In this document: positions 25,279-36,109 of the stretch, in pieces
How positions within the stretch are numbered: the first letter of the stretch is position 1
How the letters are laid out: each line of letters starts with the position of its first letter
Source of the DNA: MR-S7 sp000400995
Lineage (GTDB): Bacteria > Pseudomonadota > Gammaproteobacteria > Burkholderiales > Burkholderiaceae_C
Assembly: GCF_045291395.1 (NCBI RefSeq)
Contig: NZ_CP152342.1
Location: 4,898,001-4,962,000, forward strand
DNA: 64,000 bases
Direction of reading: 5' to 3'
Program-made: the position numbers and the translations under genes
Notes under the pieces: generated by a model
Databases searched by the model: none
The model's input: the letters and a program-made list of their open reading frames with translations, nothing else
Told to the model about the DNA's origin: nothing

Positions 25279-26661
25279 ATGACTTCCATCTACGCCCAAC
25301 GGCGTGCCCGCCTCGCTTCCCAACTCGGCCCGGGCGGCATCGCCATCGTGCCCACCGCGCCCCAGCAGCAACGCAACCGCGACAGCGACTTTCCCTACCG
25401 GCACGACAGTTATTTCTATTACCTCACCGGCTTCACCGAACCCGAGGCGTGCCTGGTGCTCACGGCCGAGGGCCAGAGCACGCTGTTCTGCCAGCCCAAG
25501 GACCTGGAGCGCGAGATCTGGGACGGCTACCGCCTCGGCCCCGAGGCCGCCGTGGCCGCGCTGGAGGTGGATGCGGCGCATTCCTCGGCCCAGCTCGGCA
25601 CGCTGCTGCCGCGCCTGCTGGAGAACCGTGCCAGCGTCTGGTACCCCTTCGCCACGCACCAGGGCCTGGCCGCGCGCGTGGAAGGCTGGCTGAACGCGGT
25701 GCGCGCGCGCGTGCGCTACGGCGTGCTGTGCCCCGCGCAGCAGCACGACCTGTGCACGCTGCTCGACGAGATGCGCCTGGTGAAGGACGCGCACGAGCAG
25801 GACGTGATGCGCCGCGCCGCCGCCATCAGCGCCCGCGCCCATGTGCGCGCCATGCAGCGCAGCAGCCGCATGCTGCGCGCGGGCCAGGACGTGCGCGAAT
25901 ACCACCTGGACGCCGAACTGCTGCACGCCTTCCGCGAGGAGGGCTCGCAGTTCCCCGCTTACAGCTCCATCGTCGCCGCGGGCGCCAACGCCTGCGTGCT
26001 GCACTATCGCGCCGACGCCGCCCCCGTGCGCGCGGGCGAGCTGGTGCTGATCGACGCGGGCTGCGAGCTGGACGGCTATGCCAGCGACATTACCCGCACC
26101 TTCCCGGCCGACGGCCGGTTCACCGGCCCGCAGCGCGCGCTCTACGACCTGGTGCTGGAAAGCCAGAAGGCGGCCATCGCCGCCACCCGCGCGGGCGCGC
26201 GCTTCAACGACCCGCACGACGCCACCGTCGCCGTGCTGGCCCAGGGCCTGTTGGACCTGGGGCTGCTCGGTGCGGACAAGGTGGGCTCGGCGCAGGATGC
26301 GATCGCGAGCCGCGCCTACTTCCAGTTCTACATGCACCGCACGGGCCACTGGCTGGGCATGGACGTGCACGACTGCGGCAGCTACGTCGAGCCGTCCGAG
26401 GCGGGCCAGTCCAGTGAGCGCAAGGATCCGCTGTCGGGCGAGACCATCACCAACCGGCCCAGCCGCATCCTGCGGCCCGGCATGGTGCTGACGATCGAGC
26501 CGGGCCTGTACGTGCGCGCGGCGCCGGGCGTGCCCGAGCGTTTCCACGGCATCGGCATCCGTATCGAGGACGACGCCATCGTCACCGAAGGGGGCTGCGA
26601 GCTCATCACGCGCGGCGTGCCGGTCGAAGGCGGCGAGATCGAGGCACTGATGCGCGGGTGA
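25279..26661 (+). CDS. pepP: Xaa-Pro aminopeptidase P
   Basis: The protein has 460 aa from ATG 25279; ATG 25270 is a less likely start. The N-terminal domain (RDSDFPYRHDSYFYYLTGF) precedes a pita-bread metallopeptidase fold. Metal ligands are visible in IDAGCELDGYASDITRTFPA (two Asp), in HRTGHWLGMDVHDCG (His) and in the Glu residues of TIEPGLYV and IRIEDD. It removes N-terminal residues before proline in the cytoplasm. The length fits the family. Confidence 0.93.
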   Translation: MTSIYAQRRARLASQLGPGGIAIVPTAPQQQRNRDSDFPYRHDSYFYYLTGFTEPEACLVLTAEGQSTLFCQPKDLEREIWDGYRLGPEAAVAALEVDAAHSSAQLGTLLPRLLENRASVWYPFATHQGLAARVEGWLNAVRARVRYGVLCPAQQHDLCTLLDEMRLVKDAHEQDVMRRAAAISARAHVRAMQRSSRMLRAGQDVREYHLDAELLHAFREEGSQFPAYSSIVAAGANACVLHYRADAAPVRAGELVLIDAGCELDGYASDITRTFPADGRFTGPQRALYDLVLESQKAAIAATRAGARFNDPHDATVAVLAQGLLDLGLLGADKVGSAQDAIASRAYFQFYMHRTGHWLGMDVHDCGSYVEPSEAGQSSERKDPLSGETITNRPSRILRPGMVLTIEPGLYVRAAPGVPERFHGIGIRIEDDAIVTEGGCELITRGVPVEGGEIEALMRG

Positions 26662-26675
26662 CGGCCGATTTTGGA

Positions 26676-26694
26676 AACCGGTATGTAACCGGTT
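26676..26694. promoter_or_regulatory. Inverted repeat upstream of pyk, LacI-like operator
   Basis: AACCGGT-ATGTA-ACCGGTT, 48 bases before the pyk ATG. ACCGGT cores are common in LacI-family operators. The regulator is unknown and not in the window. Confidence 0.5.
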
Positions 26695-26741
26695 CTGTGC
26701 AAAAATAGAAACTCGATTACATCCACCGCAGAGACAAACCC

Positions 26742-28178
26742 ATGCAGATTCGCCGCGCCACCAAGATCGTCGCCACCCTGGGCCCCGCTTCGAGCGACCC
26801 GCAACTGCTGGAGAAGATGATCGCGACCGGCGTGAACGTGGTGCGCCTGAACTTCAGCCATGGCAAGGCGCAGGACCACGTGGACCGCGCCGCCATGGTG
26901 CGCGAGGCGGCCCAGCGCGCCGGACGCGAGGTGGCCATCATGGCCGACCTGCAGGGTCCGAAGATCCGCGTGGGCAAATTCGCCGAGGGGCGGGTGATGC
27001 TGGAGGACGGCCGGCCGTTTATCCTGGACGCCTCGCGCACCGAGCCCGGCGACATCGCCGGCGTGGGGCTGGACTACAAGGAACTGCCGCGCGACGTGAA
27101 GCCCGGCGACGTGCTGCTGCTCAACGACGGCCTCATCGTCCTCACCGTGGATGCCGTGCGCGGCGAGGCCGTGCACACCACGGTGAAGGTGGGTGGTGAG
27201 CTGTCCAACAACAAGGGCATCAATAAGCAGGGCGGTGGTCTCACGGCGCCCGCGCTCACGGCCAAGGACATGGAGGACATCCGCACGGCGATGAGCTTCC
27301 AGGCCGACTACGTGGCCGTGAGCTTTCCCAAGAATGCCACCGACATGGAGATGGCGCGCCAACTCTGCAACGTGGCGGCCGCCGAATACCGCCACAAGCC
27401 GGGCCTGATCGCAAAGATCGAGCGGGCAGAGGCCATCCCGCGCCTGGAGGAGATCCTGCACGTGTCCGACGGCATCATGGTCGCCCGCGGCGACTTGGCC
27501 GTCGAGGTGGGCAACGCCGCCGTGCCCGCGCTGCAGAAGAAGATGATCCGCATGGCGCGCGACATGGACAAAGTCGTCATCACCGCCACGCAAATGATGG
27601 AGAGCATGATCACCAACCCCGTGCCCACGCGCGCGGAGGTGAGCGACGTGGCCAACGCCGTGCTCGACGGCACCGACGCGGTGATGCTCTCCGCCGAGAC
27701 AGCGGCCGGCCGCTACCCGCTGGAGACGGTGGAGGAGATGGCCAAGATCTGCGCCGCCGCCGAGGCCGCAGAGGATCCCGAGCGCGATTCCGACTTCACC
27801 GGCCAGACGCTGGGCCGCATCGACCAGTCCATCGCCATGGGCGCGCTGTTCACGGCCCACCACCTGGGCGCCAAGGCCATCGTGGCGATGACCGAGAGCG
27901 GCTCGACGGCGCTGTGGATGAGCCGCCACCGCATCCACATTCCGATCTACGCGCTCACTCCCAAGGTGGCCACGCAGCGCAAGATGGCGATGTACCGCAA
28001 CGTGCGCCCCCTGCTCATGGACACCAGCGCCGACCGCGACACGGCGCTGGAGCAGGCCGAAAGCCATCTGAAGATGCGCAACATCGTGCAGCAGGGCGAC
28101 CTGTACGTGATCACCTGCGGCGAGCCCATGGGCGCGCCCGGCGGCACGAACATGCTCAAGATCTGCCGGGCGCAGTGA
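26742..28178 (+). CDS. pyk: Pyruvate kinase
   Basis: The protein has 478 aa. It starts MQIRRATKIVATLGPAS and carries the substrate and ADP-site motifs (VVRLNFSHG, ADLQGPKIRVG, the active-site IAKIERAEAI, GDLAVEVG, ITATQMMESMI, VMLSAETAAG). It makes ATP and pyruvate from phosphoenolpyruvate at the end of glycolysis. A palindrome at 26676-26694 may control it. fba follows 139 bases downstream, a usual Comamonadaceae order. Confidence 0.96.
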   Translation: MQIRRATKIVATLGPASSDPQLLEKMIATGVNVVRLNFSHGKAQDHVDRAAMVREAAQRAGREVAIMADLQGPKIRVGKFAEGRVMLEDGRPFILDASRTEPGDIAGVGLDYKELPRDVKPGDVLLLNDGLIVLTVDAVRGEAVHTTVKVGGELSNNKGINKQGGGLTAPALTAKDMEDIRTAMSFQADYVAVSFPKNATDMEMARQLCNVAAAEYRHKPGLIAKIERAEAIPRLEEILHVSDGIMVARGDLAVEVGNAAVPALQKKMIRMARDMDKVVITATQMMESMITNPVPTRAEVSDVANAVLDGTDAVMLSAETAAGRYPLETVEEMAKICAAAEAAEDPERDSDFTGQTLGRIDQSIAMGALFTAHHLGAKAIVAMTESGSTALWMSRHRIHIPIYALTPKVATQRKMAMYRNVRPLLMDTSADRDTALEQAESHLKMRNIVQQGDLYVITCGEPMGAPGGTNMLKICRAQ

Positions 28179-28249
28179 GCGCCAGGGTCCGCCGGACGGC
28201 GGACCATCGAGGCGATACAAGGGGACACGTCGCCTGAAGAGGGCTTGGG

Positions 28250-28255
28250 TAGAAT
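28250..28255 (+). promoter_or_regulatory. -10 box upstream of fba
   Basis: TAGAAT within GGGTAGAATCCC, 62 bases before the fba ATG. No strong -35 is visible. Confidence 0.4.
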
Positions 28256-28317
28256 CCCGGAGTTACCAAGCGGTTACAGCCGCGTTCTCTCCATTACCCT
28301 CGAACGGATCCACCCCC

Positions 28318-29382
28318 ATGCCTCTCGTCTCGATGCGCGAACTGCTCGACCATGCCGCCGACAACGGCTATGGCATTCCCGCCTTCAACGTCAACAATCT
28401 GGAGCAGGTGCAGGCCGTGATGGCTGCCGCCGATGAGGTGGGCGCGCCCGTGATCCTGCAGGCGAGCGCCGGTGCCCGCAAATACGCGGGCGAGAGCTTC
28501 ATCAAGCACCTGATCCAGGCCGCCTGCGAGGCCTATCCGCACGTTCCCCTGGTCATGCATCAGGACCACGGCACCTCGCCGGCCATCTGCCAGGGCGCTC
28601 TGAACCTGGGCTTCGGCTCGGTGATGATGGACGGCTCGCTGCGCGAGGACGGCAAGACGCCGTCCGACTTCGCCTACAACGTGGACGTGACCCGCCAGGT
28701 GGTCGCGATGGCCCACGAGATCGGCGCCACGGTCGAGGGCGAGCTGGGCTGCCTGGGCTCGCTCGAAACCGGCATGGCCGGCGAGGAAGACGGCGTGGGC
28801 GCCGAGGGCAAGCTGGACCACTCGGCCCTGCTGACCGACCCCGAGGAGGCCGCCCAGTTCGTGAAGGCCACGCAGCTCGACGCGCTGGCCATCGCCATCG
28901 GCACCAGCCACGGCGCCTACAAGTTCACGCGCAAGCCCACGGGCGACATCCTGTCGATCCAGCGCGTGAAGGAAATCCACGCGCGCCTGCCCAACACGCA
29001 CCTGGTGATGCACGGTTCCTCGTCCGTGCCGCAGGATCTGCTGGCCATCATCAACCAGTACGGCGGCAAGATGAAGGAAACCTACGGCGTGCCCGTGGAG
29101 GAGATCCAGGAAGCCATCAAGCACGGCGTGCGCAAGATCAATATCGACACCGACATCCGCCTGGCCATGACCGGCGCGGTGCGCAAGTTCCAGGCCGAGA
29201 ATCCCGACAAGTTCGACATGCGCGAATGGATGAAGCCTGCGCGCGAAGCCGCCAAGGCCATCTGCAAGCAACGCTACCTGGAATTCGGCTGCGAAGGCCA
29301 GGGTGCCAAGGTCAAGGGCTACTCGCTGGCCGACATGGCCGCCAAGTACGCCAAGGGCGAGCTGGCGCAGATCGTGAACTGA
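28318..29382 (+). CDS. fba: Class II fructose-bisphosphate aldolase
   Basis: The protein has 354 aa. It starts MPLVSMRELLDHAADNGYGIPAFNVNN, with zinc ligands in MHQDHG, in VEGELG and in the later VMHGSS region, and KINIDTDIRLA near the end. It belongs to the Calvin-type subgroup found in betaproteobacteria, and interconverts fructose-1,6-bisphosphate with glyceraldehyde-3-phosphate and dihydroxyacetone phosphate. No clear SD is visible. An intrinsic terminator lies directly downstream. Confidence 0.95.
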   Translation: MPLVSMRELLDHAADNGYGIPAFNVNNLEQVQAVMAAADEVGAPVILQASAGARKYAGESFIKHLIQAACEAYPHVPLVMHQDHGTSPAICQGALNLGFGSVMMDGSLREDGKTPSDFAYNVDVTRQVVAMAHEIGATVEGELGCLGSLETGMAGEEDGVGAEGKLDHSALLTDPEEAAQFVKATQLDALAIAIGTSHGAYKFTRKPTGDILSIQRVKEIHARLPNTHLVMHGSSSVPQDLLAIINQYGGKMKETYGVPVEEIQEAIKHGVRKINIDTDIRLAMTGAVRKFQAENPDKFDMREWMKPAREAAKAICKQRYLEFGCEGQGAKVKGYSLADMAAKYAKGELAQIVN

Positions 29383-29408
29383 GCGTTTCCCCGCCTTTCG
29401 CCCTGCAG

Positions 29409-29438
29409 ACCGGCAGCCTTGCGCTGCCGGTTTTCTTT
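29409..29438 (+). terminator. Intrinsic terminator of fba
   Basis: ACCGGCAG-CCTTGCG-CTGCCGGT followed by TTTCTTTG. Confidence 0.8.
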
Positions 29439-29549
29439 GTGCTCCTGCCCTGCGTCAGGGCGTGCGCCGGGGTCCGAAGTTTCTTCATGTAAGCTCGCGG
29501 TCAGTCGGCCGGTGCCGGCGTGGCGCGCAGTAGCTGAACTTTTTTCTCC

Positions 29550-30269
29550 ATGAATCTGACGATTTCGACAATCAGGTGCCTGCTGCCCTGCACCCTGGCG
29601 GCGCTGGTGGCATGCGCTCCCCTCGCGCCCCAGCCGACGGAATACCCGGTGGGCCGGTCGCGCCTGGTCCTGCCGCCCGGCGCATGGGAAGACCTGGGCG
29701 CTTCCGACGAGGCCATCCGCCTGCTGCCCGAGCCCGACGGACGCATTGCGCTGCAGACCCGCACGCTGGGGCTGCGCGGCGCGGGCCAGGAACTGCTGGC
29801 CGTTGTGCGGGTGCAGACCAACCGGACCAATGAGCGAGAGTGGGCCGTGTATTGGCCGGGCTATTGCCCGCCCCAGCAGGGCGTCACCGTGGAAGACTTC
29901 ACCCAGGGCAGTCGTGTGCGCATGGATTGCCTGCGCCTCAAGCGGTGGGTGGACGGCCCGCAGTGGCTCGAGCAGAACCAGCCGGATTTTGCCCAGTGGC
30001 TGGCCGGACGCAAGCTTGCGGTGAACGCGCCGTATTCGTACATGAGTTACCGCTACGCCACCGAAGGCGGGGCCATGATGGCGGTGGACGTGCTGGCTGA
30101 TCGGCGGCTGCTGAATCCCAAGGCACGCAACAACCAGGAATTCCTGGCTGCCGGCCGGCCCGCGCTGCGGTGGGGGAACGACCTGGCCCAGGCGGTGCGC
30201 GTGAGCACAGGGATGATGGACGGCTACCTGGTCATACCGCCGTTCCCGTTCGCCGCGGCCGTCCCCTAG
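29550..30269 (+). CDS. Predicted lipoprotein, unknown function
   Basis: The protein has 239 aa. The N-terminus MNLTISTIRCLLPCTLAALVACAPL has a lipobox LVAC at Cys22. The remainder is a beta-rich domain with no motif I recognise. It stands alone between fba and pntA. A membrane or periplasmic role is inferred only from the signal. Confidence 0.7.
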   Translation: MNLTISTIRCLLPCTLAALVACAPLAPQPTEYPVGRSRLVLPPGAWEDLGASDEAIRLLPEPDGRIALQTRTLGLRGAGQELLAVVRVQTNRTNEREWAVYWPGYCPPQQGVTVEDFTQGSRVRMDCLRLKRWVDGPQWLEQNQPDFAQWLAGRKLAVNAPYSYMSYRYATEGGAMMAVDVLADRRLLNPKARNNQEFLAAGRPALRWGNDLAQAVRVSTGMMDGYLVIPPFPFAAAVP

Positions 30270-30326
30270 CGCGCACGCCCCGCCTGCGGCCTTGCACAAC
30301 GATTACGAAACTCGAGGAGACCTCTC

Positions 30327-31979
30327 ATGCAAGCAAGCACCCCCCCGACAGAGCAGCCGAGCAGCGCCCAGCGTGTTGACGCCCAGCGCGTTGGCGCCCA
30401 GCGCATCGGCGTGCCGCGGGAAACCTTCCCTGGTGAAAAGCGCGTCGCCACCGTGCCCGACGTGGTCGAGAAGCTGACCAAGCTCGGCTTCACGGTGGCC
30501 ATCGAGTCCGGCGCGGGCGAGGCCGCCAACTTCAGCGATGACGCCTACCGTGCCGCCGGCGCCGAGGTGCTGCCCGATGCCGCAGCGCTCTGGGCGGCCT
30601 CCGACATCGTGTTCAAGGTGCGCCCGCCGAGCAGCAGCGAAGTCGCACTGATGCGCGAGGGCGGCACGCTCATCGACTTCATCTGGCCCGCCCAGCACCC
30701 CGAGCTGATGCAGCAGCTCGCGGCGAAGAACGCCACGGTGCTCGCCATCGACTGCCTGCCGCGCACGCTGAGCCGCGCGCAGAAGATGGATGCGCTGACC
30801 TCCACGGCGGGCGTCAGCGGCTACCGCGCCGTCATCGAGGCGGCCAATGCCTTCGGCCGCTACTTCAACGGGCAGATCACTGCCGCGGGCAAGGTGCCGC
30901 CCGCCAAGGTCTTCATCGCCGGTGCCGGCGTGGCAGGCCTCGCGGCCATCGGCACGGCCGCCAACCTGGGCGCCATCGTGCGCGCCAACGACACGCGCGC
31001 CGAGGTGGCCGACCAGGTCAAGTCGCTGGGCGGCGAATTCGTGAAGGTGGACTACGAGGAAGACGGCTCGGGCGGCGGCGGCTATGCCAAGGTCATGAGC
31101 GAGGGCTTCCAGGCCGCGCAGCGCAAGATGTACGCCGAACAGGCCAAGGACGCGGACATCATCATCACCACCGCGCTGATCCCCGGCAAGCCGGCACCCA
31201 AACTCATCACGGCCGAGATGGTGCAGAGCATGAAGCCCGGCAGCGTGATCGTGGACATGGCCGCCGAGCAGGGCGGCAACTGCGAGCTGACCGTGCCCGG
31301 CGAGGCCGTGGTGCGCCATGGCGTGACCATCATCGGCTACACCGACCTGGCCTCGCGCCTGGCCAAGCAGTCGTCCACGCTGTATGCGACCAATCTGCTG
31401 CGCCTGACCGAGGAGCTGTGCAAGGCCAAGGACGGCGTGGCCGTGGTCAACATGGAGGACGATGCGATCCGCGGCCTCACCGTCGTCAAGGACGGCGCCA
31501 TCACCTGGCCCGCGCCGCCCCTCAAGCAGGCCCCGGCGCCCGCGCCCAAGGCAGCCGCTGCGCCGGTGGAGCAGAAGAAATCGGGCCACGGCCATGGCGC
31601 CGGTGCGCCCATGTCCGCCAAGTCGCTGACCATCCTCTTCGCCGTGGCGGCCGTGCTGTTCTGGTTCATCGGCGCCTATGCGCCTGCGGCCTTCCTGGGG
31701 CACTTCACGGTGTTCGTGCTGGCCTGCTTCATCGGCTACATGGTGGTGTGGAACGTCACACCCGCACTGCACACGCCGCTGATGAGCGTGACCAACGCCA
31801 TCTCCAGCATCATCGCCATCGGCGCGCTGGTGCAGATCGCGCCGCCGGAGGCCGGCATGGACGGGCGGCCCGACGGGCTGATCCGCTGGCTGGCCTTCGC
31901 CGCGCTGGTGCTCACGGCCGTCAACATGTTCGGCGGCTTTGCGGTCACGCGCCGCATGCTGGCCATGTTCCGCAAGTAA
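30327..31979 (+). CDS. pntA: NAD(P) transhydrogenase subunit alpha
   Basis: The protein has 550 aa, with SD GAGGAGA eight bases before ATG 30327. The NAD-binding dI domain covers about 26-400 (RIGVPRETFPGEKRVATVP, then the GAGVAGLAAI nucleotide fold). After an Ala/Pro linker and a His-rich stretch, four membrane segments follow (about 430-545). With PntB it uses the proton gradient to reduce NADP with NADH. Residues about 14-26 are three tandem copies of a 15-base unit (AQRVD-AQRVG-AQRIG), an extension most PntA proteins lack. pntB follows 31 bases later. Confidence 0.95.
   Translation: MQASTPPTEQPSSAQRVDAQRVGAQRIGVPRETFPGEKRVATVPDVVEKLTKLGFTVAIESGAGEAANFSDDAYRAAGAEVLPDAAALWAASDIVFKVRPPSSSEVALMREGGTLIDFIWPAQHPELMQQLAAKNATVLAIDCLPRTLSRAQKMDALTSTAGVSGYRAVIEAANAFGRYFNGQITAAGKVPPAKVFIAGAGVAGLAAIGTAANLGAIVRANDTRAEVADQVKSLGGEFVKVDYEEDGSGGGGYAKVMSEGFQAAQRKMYAEQAKDADIIITTALIPGKPAPKLITAEMVQSMKPGSVIVDMAAEQGGNCELTVPGEAVVRHGVTIIGYTDLASRLAKQSSTLYATNLLRLTEELCKAKDGVAVVNMEDDAIRGLTVVKDGAITWPAPPLKQAPAPAPKAAAAPVEQKKSGHGHGAGAPMSAKSLTILFAVAAVLFWFIGAYAPAAFLGHFTVFVLACFIGYMVVWNVTPALHTPLMSVTNAISSIIAIGALVQIAPPEAGMDGRPDGLIRWLAFAALVLTAVNMFGGFAVTRRMLAMFRK
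30369..30413 (+). repeat. Tandem 15-base repeat, three units, in the 5' end of pntA
   Basis: GCCCAGCGTGTTGAC, GCCCAGCGCGTTGGC and GCCCAGCGCATCGGC in tandem. It is in frame and adds AQR(V/I)(D/G) units just before the conserved IGVPRE motif. Confidence 0.7.
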
Positions 31980-32010
31980 ACAACGACAAGAACGACGAGG
32001 AGAACAGAAC

Positions 32011-33432
<1,422 letters not shown>

Positions 33433-33528
33433 CAGGGCATAATCCGCGCGGCAAAAAGAACGATCGTGCTGAAATTTGCCGGCACGGTGCTTCGGACCTC
33501 TCATAAAACAAACCAGGAGACTCAGGTG

Positions 33529-35205
33529 ATGACCGACCGCATTTGGCTCAAGAGCTACCCGCCGGGGGTGCCCGCAGACATCGATCCGTCGCAGTACCCG
33601 TCGCTCGTAGCGCTCATGGAGCAGGCCTTCCGCGACTACGCGGACCGCACTGCCTACAGCTTCATGGGCAAGGACATCAGCTATGCCGAGACGGACGCGC
33701 TGAGCCGCCAGCTCGCCGCCTACCTGCAGGGCCTGGGCCTGGCGCGCGGCGACCGCGTGGCGCTCATGATGCCCAACGTGCCGCAGTACCCCGTCGCCGT
33801 GGCGGCCGTGCTGCGCGCGGGCTACGTGGTCGTGAACGTGAACCCGCTCTACACGCCGCGCGAGCTGGAGCACCAGCTCAAGGACTCGGGTGCCAAGGCC
33901 ATTGTCATCATCGAGAACTTCGCCGCCACGCTGCAGGCCTGCATCGCCAACACGCCCGTCAAGCACGTGGTGCTGTGCGCCATGGGCGACCGGCTGGGCC
34001 TCAAGGGCCTGCTGGTCAACTACGTGGTGCGCAAGGTCAAGAAGCTCGTTCCGCCCTTCCAGCTGCCGGGCGCCGTGCGCTTCAACGACGCGCTGGCCAA
34101 GGGCGCTGCCGCCACGTTCAAGGCGCCCCAGCTCCAGCCCGACGACATCGCGCTGCTGCAGTACACAGGGGGCACCACGGGCGTCTCCAAGGGCGCCGTG
34201 CTGCTGCACCGCAACGTGATCGCCAACGTGCTGCAGTCCGAGGCCTGGAACGCGCCTGCCACGAGCAAGATCCCCGAGAGCGAGCAGCCCACGGCCGTGT
34301 GCGCGCTGCCGCTCTACCACATCTTCGCGTTCACCGTGAACATGATGCTGAGCATGCGCACGGGCGGCAAGACCATCCTGATCCCCAACCCGCGCGACCT
34401 GGCCGGCACGCTCAAGGAGCTGTCCAAGCACACCTTCCACAGCTTCCCGGCGGTGAACACGCTGTTCAACGGCCTGGCCAACCACCCCGACTTCAACACC
34501 GTCAACTGGAAGAACCTCAAGGTCTCCGTGGGCGGCGGCATGGCCGTGCAGGCGGCCGTGGCCAAGCTGTGGCTGGAGAAAACCGGCTGCCCGATCTGCG
34601 AGGGCTACGGCCTGTCGGAGACCAGCCCCTCGGCGAGCTGCAATCCGGTCACGGCCAAGGAGTTCTCGGGCACCATCGGCGTGCCGATCCCGAGCACCCT
34701 CATGTGCATCCTCGACGACGAGGGCAACGACATCTCCGCCACCGGCCAGCCCGGCGAGATCGCCATCAAGGGCCCGCAGGTCATGGCCGGCTACTGGCAG
34801 CGCCCCGACGAGACAGCCAAGGTCATGACCGAGGACGGTTTCTTCAAGTCCGGCGACATCGGCACCATGGACGAGCGCGGCTTCTTCAAGGTGGTGGACC
34901 GCAAGAAGGACATGGTGCTGGTCAGCGGCTTCAACGTCTATCCCAACGAGGTGGAGGACGTGGTGGCCCTGATGCCCGGCGTCATGGAGTGCGCCGTGGT
35001 CGGTGTGCCCGACGAGAAGACCGGCGAAGCCGTCAAGCTCGTCATCGTGAAGAAGGACCCCGCGCTCACCGAGGCGCAGGTGCGCGAGTTCTGCAAGGCC
35101 AACCTCACGGGCTACAAGCAGCCGCGCGTGATCGAGTTCCGCACCGAACTGCCCAAGACGCCGGTCGGAAAAATCCTGCGGCGCGAACTGCGCGACAAGA
35201 AATAG
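33529..35205 (+). CDS. fadD: Long-chain acyl-CoA synthetase
   Basis: The protein has 558 aa from ATG 33529 (SD AGGAGA about nine bases upstream). The AMP-forming domain has the P-loop-like YTGGTTGVSKGAVL, then YGLSETSP, and in the C-terminal domain SGDIGTMDERGFFKVVDRKK and the catalytic Lys in TPVGKILRREL. It activates fatty acids to acyl-CoA for beta-oxidation or lipid recycling. The gene is followed by a strong terminator. Confidence 0.93.
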   Translation: MTDRIWLKSYPPGVPADIDPSQYPSLVALMEQAFRDYADRTAYSFMGKDISYAETDALSRQLAAYLQGLGLARGDRVALMMPNVPQYPVAVAAVLRAGYVVVNVNPLYTPRELEHQLKDSGAKAIVIIENFAATLQACIANTPVKHVVLCAMGDRLGLKGLLVNYVVRKVKKLVPPFQLPGAVRFNDALAKGAAATFKAPQLQPDDIALLQYTGGTTGVSKGAVLLHRNVIANVLQSEAWNAPATSKIPESEQPTAVCALPLYHIFAFTVNMMLSMRTGGKTILIPNPRDLAGTLKELSKHTFHSFPAVNTLFNGLANHPDFNTVNWKNLKVSVGGGMAVQAAVAKLWLEKTGCPICEGYGLSETSPSASCNPVTAKEFSGTIGVPIPSTLMCILDDEGNDISATGQPGEIAIKGPQVMAGYWQRPDETAKVMTEDGFFKSGDIGTMDERGFFKVVDRKKDMVLVSGFNVYPNEVEDVVALMPGVMECAVVGVPDEKTGEAVKLVIVKKDPALTEAQVREFCKANLTGYKQPRVIEFRTELPKTPVGKILRRELRDKK

Positions 35206-35227
35206 GCCGCGCCTGAGCCCTTGCCAC

Positions 35228-35251
35228 AGCCGGGATAATCCCGGCTTTTTT
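35228..35251 (+). terminator. Hairpin and T-run after fadD, containing a GATAAT box
   Basis: AGCCGGGAT-A-ATCCCGGCT followed by six T. The centre reads GATAATCC, a typical -10 box, so the same bases may also serve in the mtnN promoter 16 bases before its ATG. Confidence 0.6.
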
Positions 35252-35266
35252 ACGCCTGCCACCGCC

Positions 35267-36013
35267 ATGACCACCGCCATCCTCAGCGCCCTGCCCGAAG
35301 AGCAGGGTGGCCTCGTCCACGCCCTGGCGCAGCCCGAGCGCATCACCCATGCCGGCCGTGCCTTCTGGCGCGGCCATCTGCAGGGGCAGCCCGTGGTGCT
35401 GGCACTGTCGGGCATCGGCAAGGTAGCCGCCGCGACCACGGCCACGGTGCTGGCCGAGCGCTTCGGCGTGGCGCGCATCGTGTTCACCGGCGTGGCAGGC
35501 GGCGTGGGCGAAGGCGTGCAGGTGGGCGACGTGGTGGTGGCGCAGGACTACCTGCAACACGACATCGACGCCTCGCCCATCTTCCCGCGCTGGGAAGTCC
35601 CGGGCTATGGCGGTGCCCGCATGGTGTGCGACCCGGTGCTTTGCGCTCTGCTTTTGGAAGCTGCTGGCGCTTGCCTGGCGGGCGCTGAGGGCATTTTCGA
35701 TGCACAAAATCAGCCGCGCACCCATGCGGGCCTGATGGCCAGCGGCGACCGCTTCGTCTCCACCGCGCAGGAGTCGGGCACGCTGCGCGCCGCGCTGCTG
35801 GCGGCCGGGCACGACGTGCTGGCCGTGGAGATGGAAGGTGCCGCCGTCGCCCAGGTGTGCCGCGACTACGGCCTGCCGTTCGCGGCGGTGCGCACCATCT
35901 CCGACCGCGCGGACGACAGCGCCCACGTGGACTTCGCGCATTTCGTGCAGAACGTGGCCAGCCGCTATGCCGACGGCATCGTCCGCCGCCTGCTGCAGTT
36001 GCTTCCAAAATAG
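35267..36013 (+). CDS. mtnN: 5'-methylthioadenosine/S-adenosylhomocysteine nucleosidase
   Basis: The protein has 248 aa. It starts with the family motif ILSALPEEQGGL, with IVFTGVAGGV, then LAVEMEGAAVAQVC and TISDRADDSA, the last holding the catalytic Asp. It cleaves MTA and SAH to adenine and a thiosugar in the methyl cycle. Residues about 129-144 (LLEAAGACLAGAEGIFD) are encoded by a mini-repeat, and its TAG stop is the start of another copy. Confidence 0.92.
   Translation: MTTAILSALPEEQGGLVHALAQPERITHAGRAFWRGHLQGQPVVLALSGIGKVAAATTATVLAERFGVARIVFTGVAGGVGEGVQVGDVVVAQDYLQHDIDASPIFPRWEVPGYGGARMVCDPVLCALLLEAAGACLAGAEGIFDAQNQPRTHAGLMASGDRFVSTAQESGTLRAALLAAGHDVLAVEMEGAAVAQVCRDYGLPFAAVRTISDRADDSAHVDFAHFVQNVASRYADGIVRRLLQLLPK
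35651..35700 (+). repeat. Palindromic mini-repeat copy 9, inside mtnN
   Basis: GGAAGCTGCTGGCGCTTGCC, then GGGCGCTGAGGGCATTTTC. It is translated as EAAGACLAGAEGIF. Copy 13 in the thioredoxin gene is read in the same frame. Confidence 0.75.
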
Positions 36014-36062
36014 GAGCTGCTCGCGCTTGCTGGATAAGCGCTGAAGGCCATTTTGGCTTGAA
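36006..36062. repeat. Palindromic mini-repeat copy 10 (between convergent mtnN and corA)
   Basis: AAATAGGAGCTGCTCGCGCT, then ATAAGCGCTGAAGGCCATTT. It supplies the TAG stop of mtnN. Confidence 0.75.
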
Positions 36063-36109
36063 ACCGGCGCATGCCATGCCAGCGGCGCAGCCGCTCAGGG
36101 GGATGGTCT

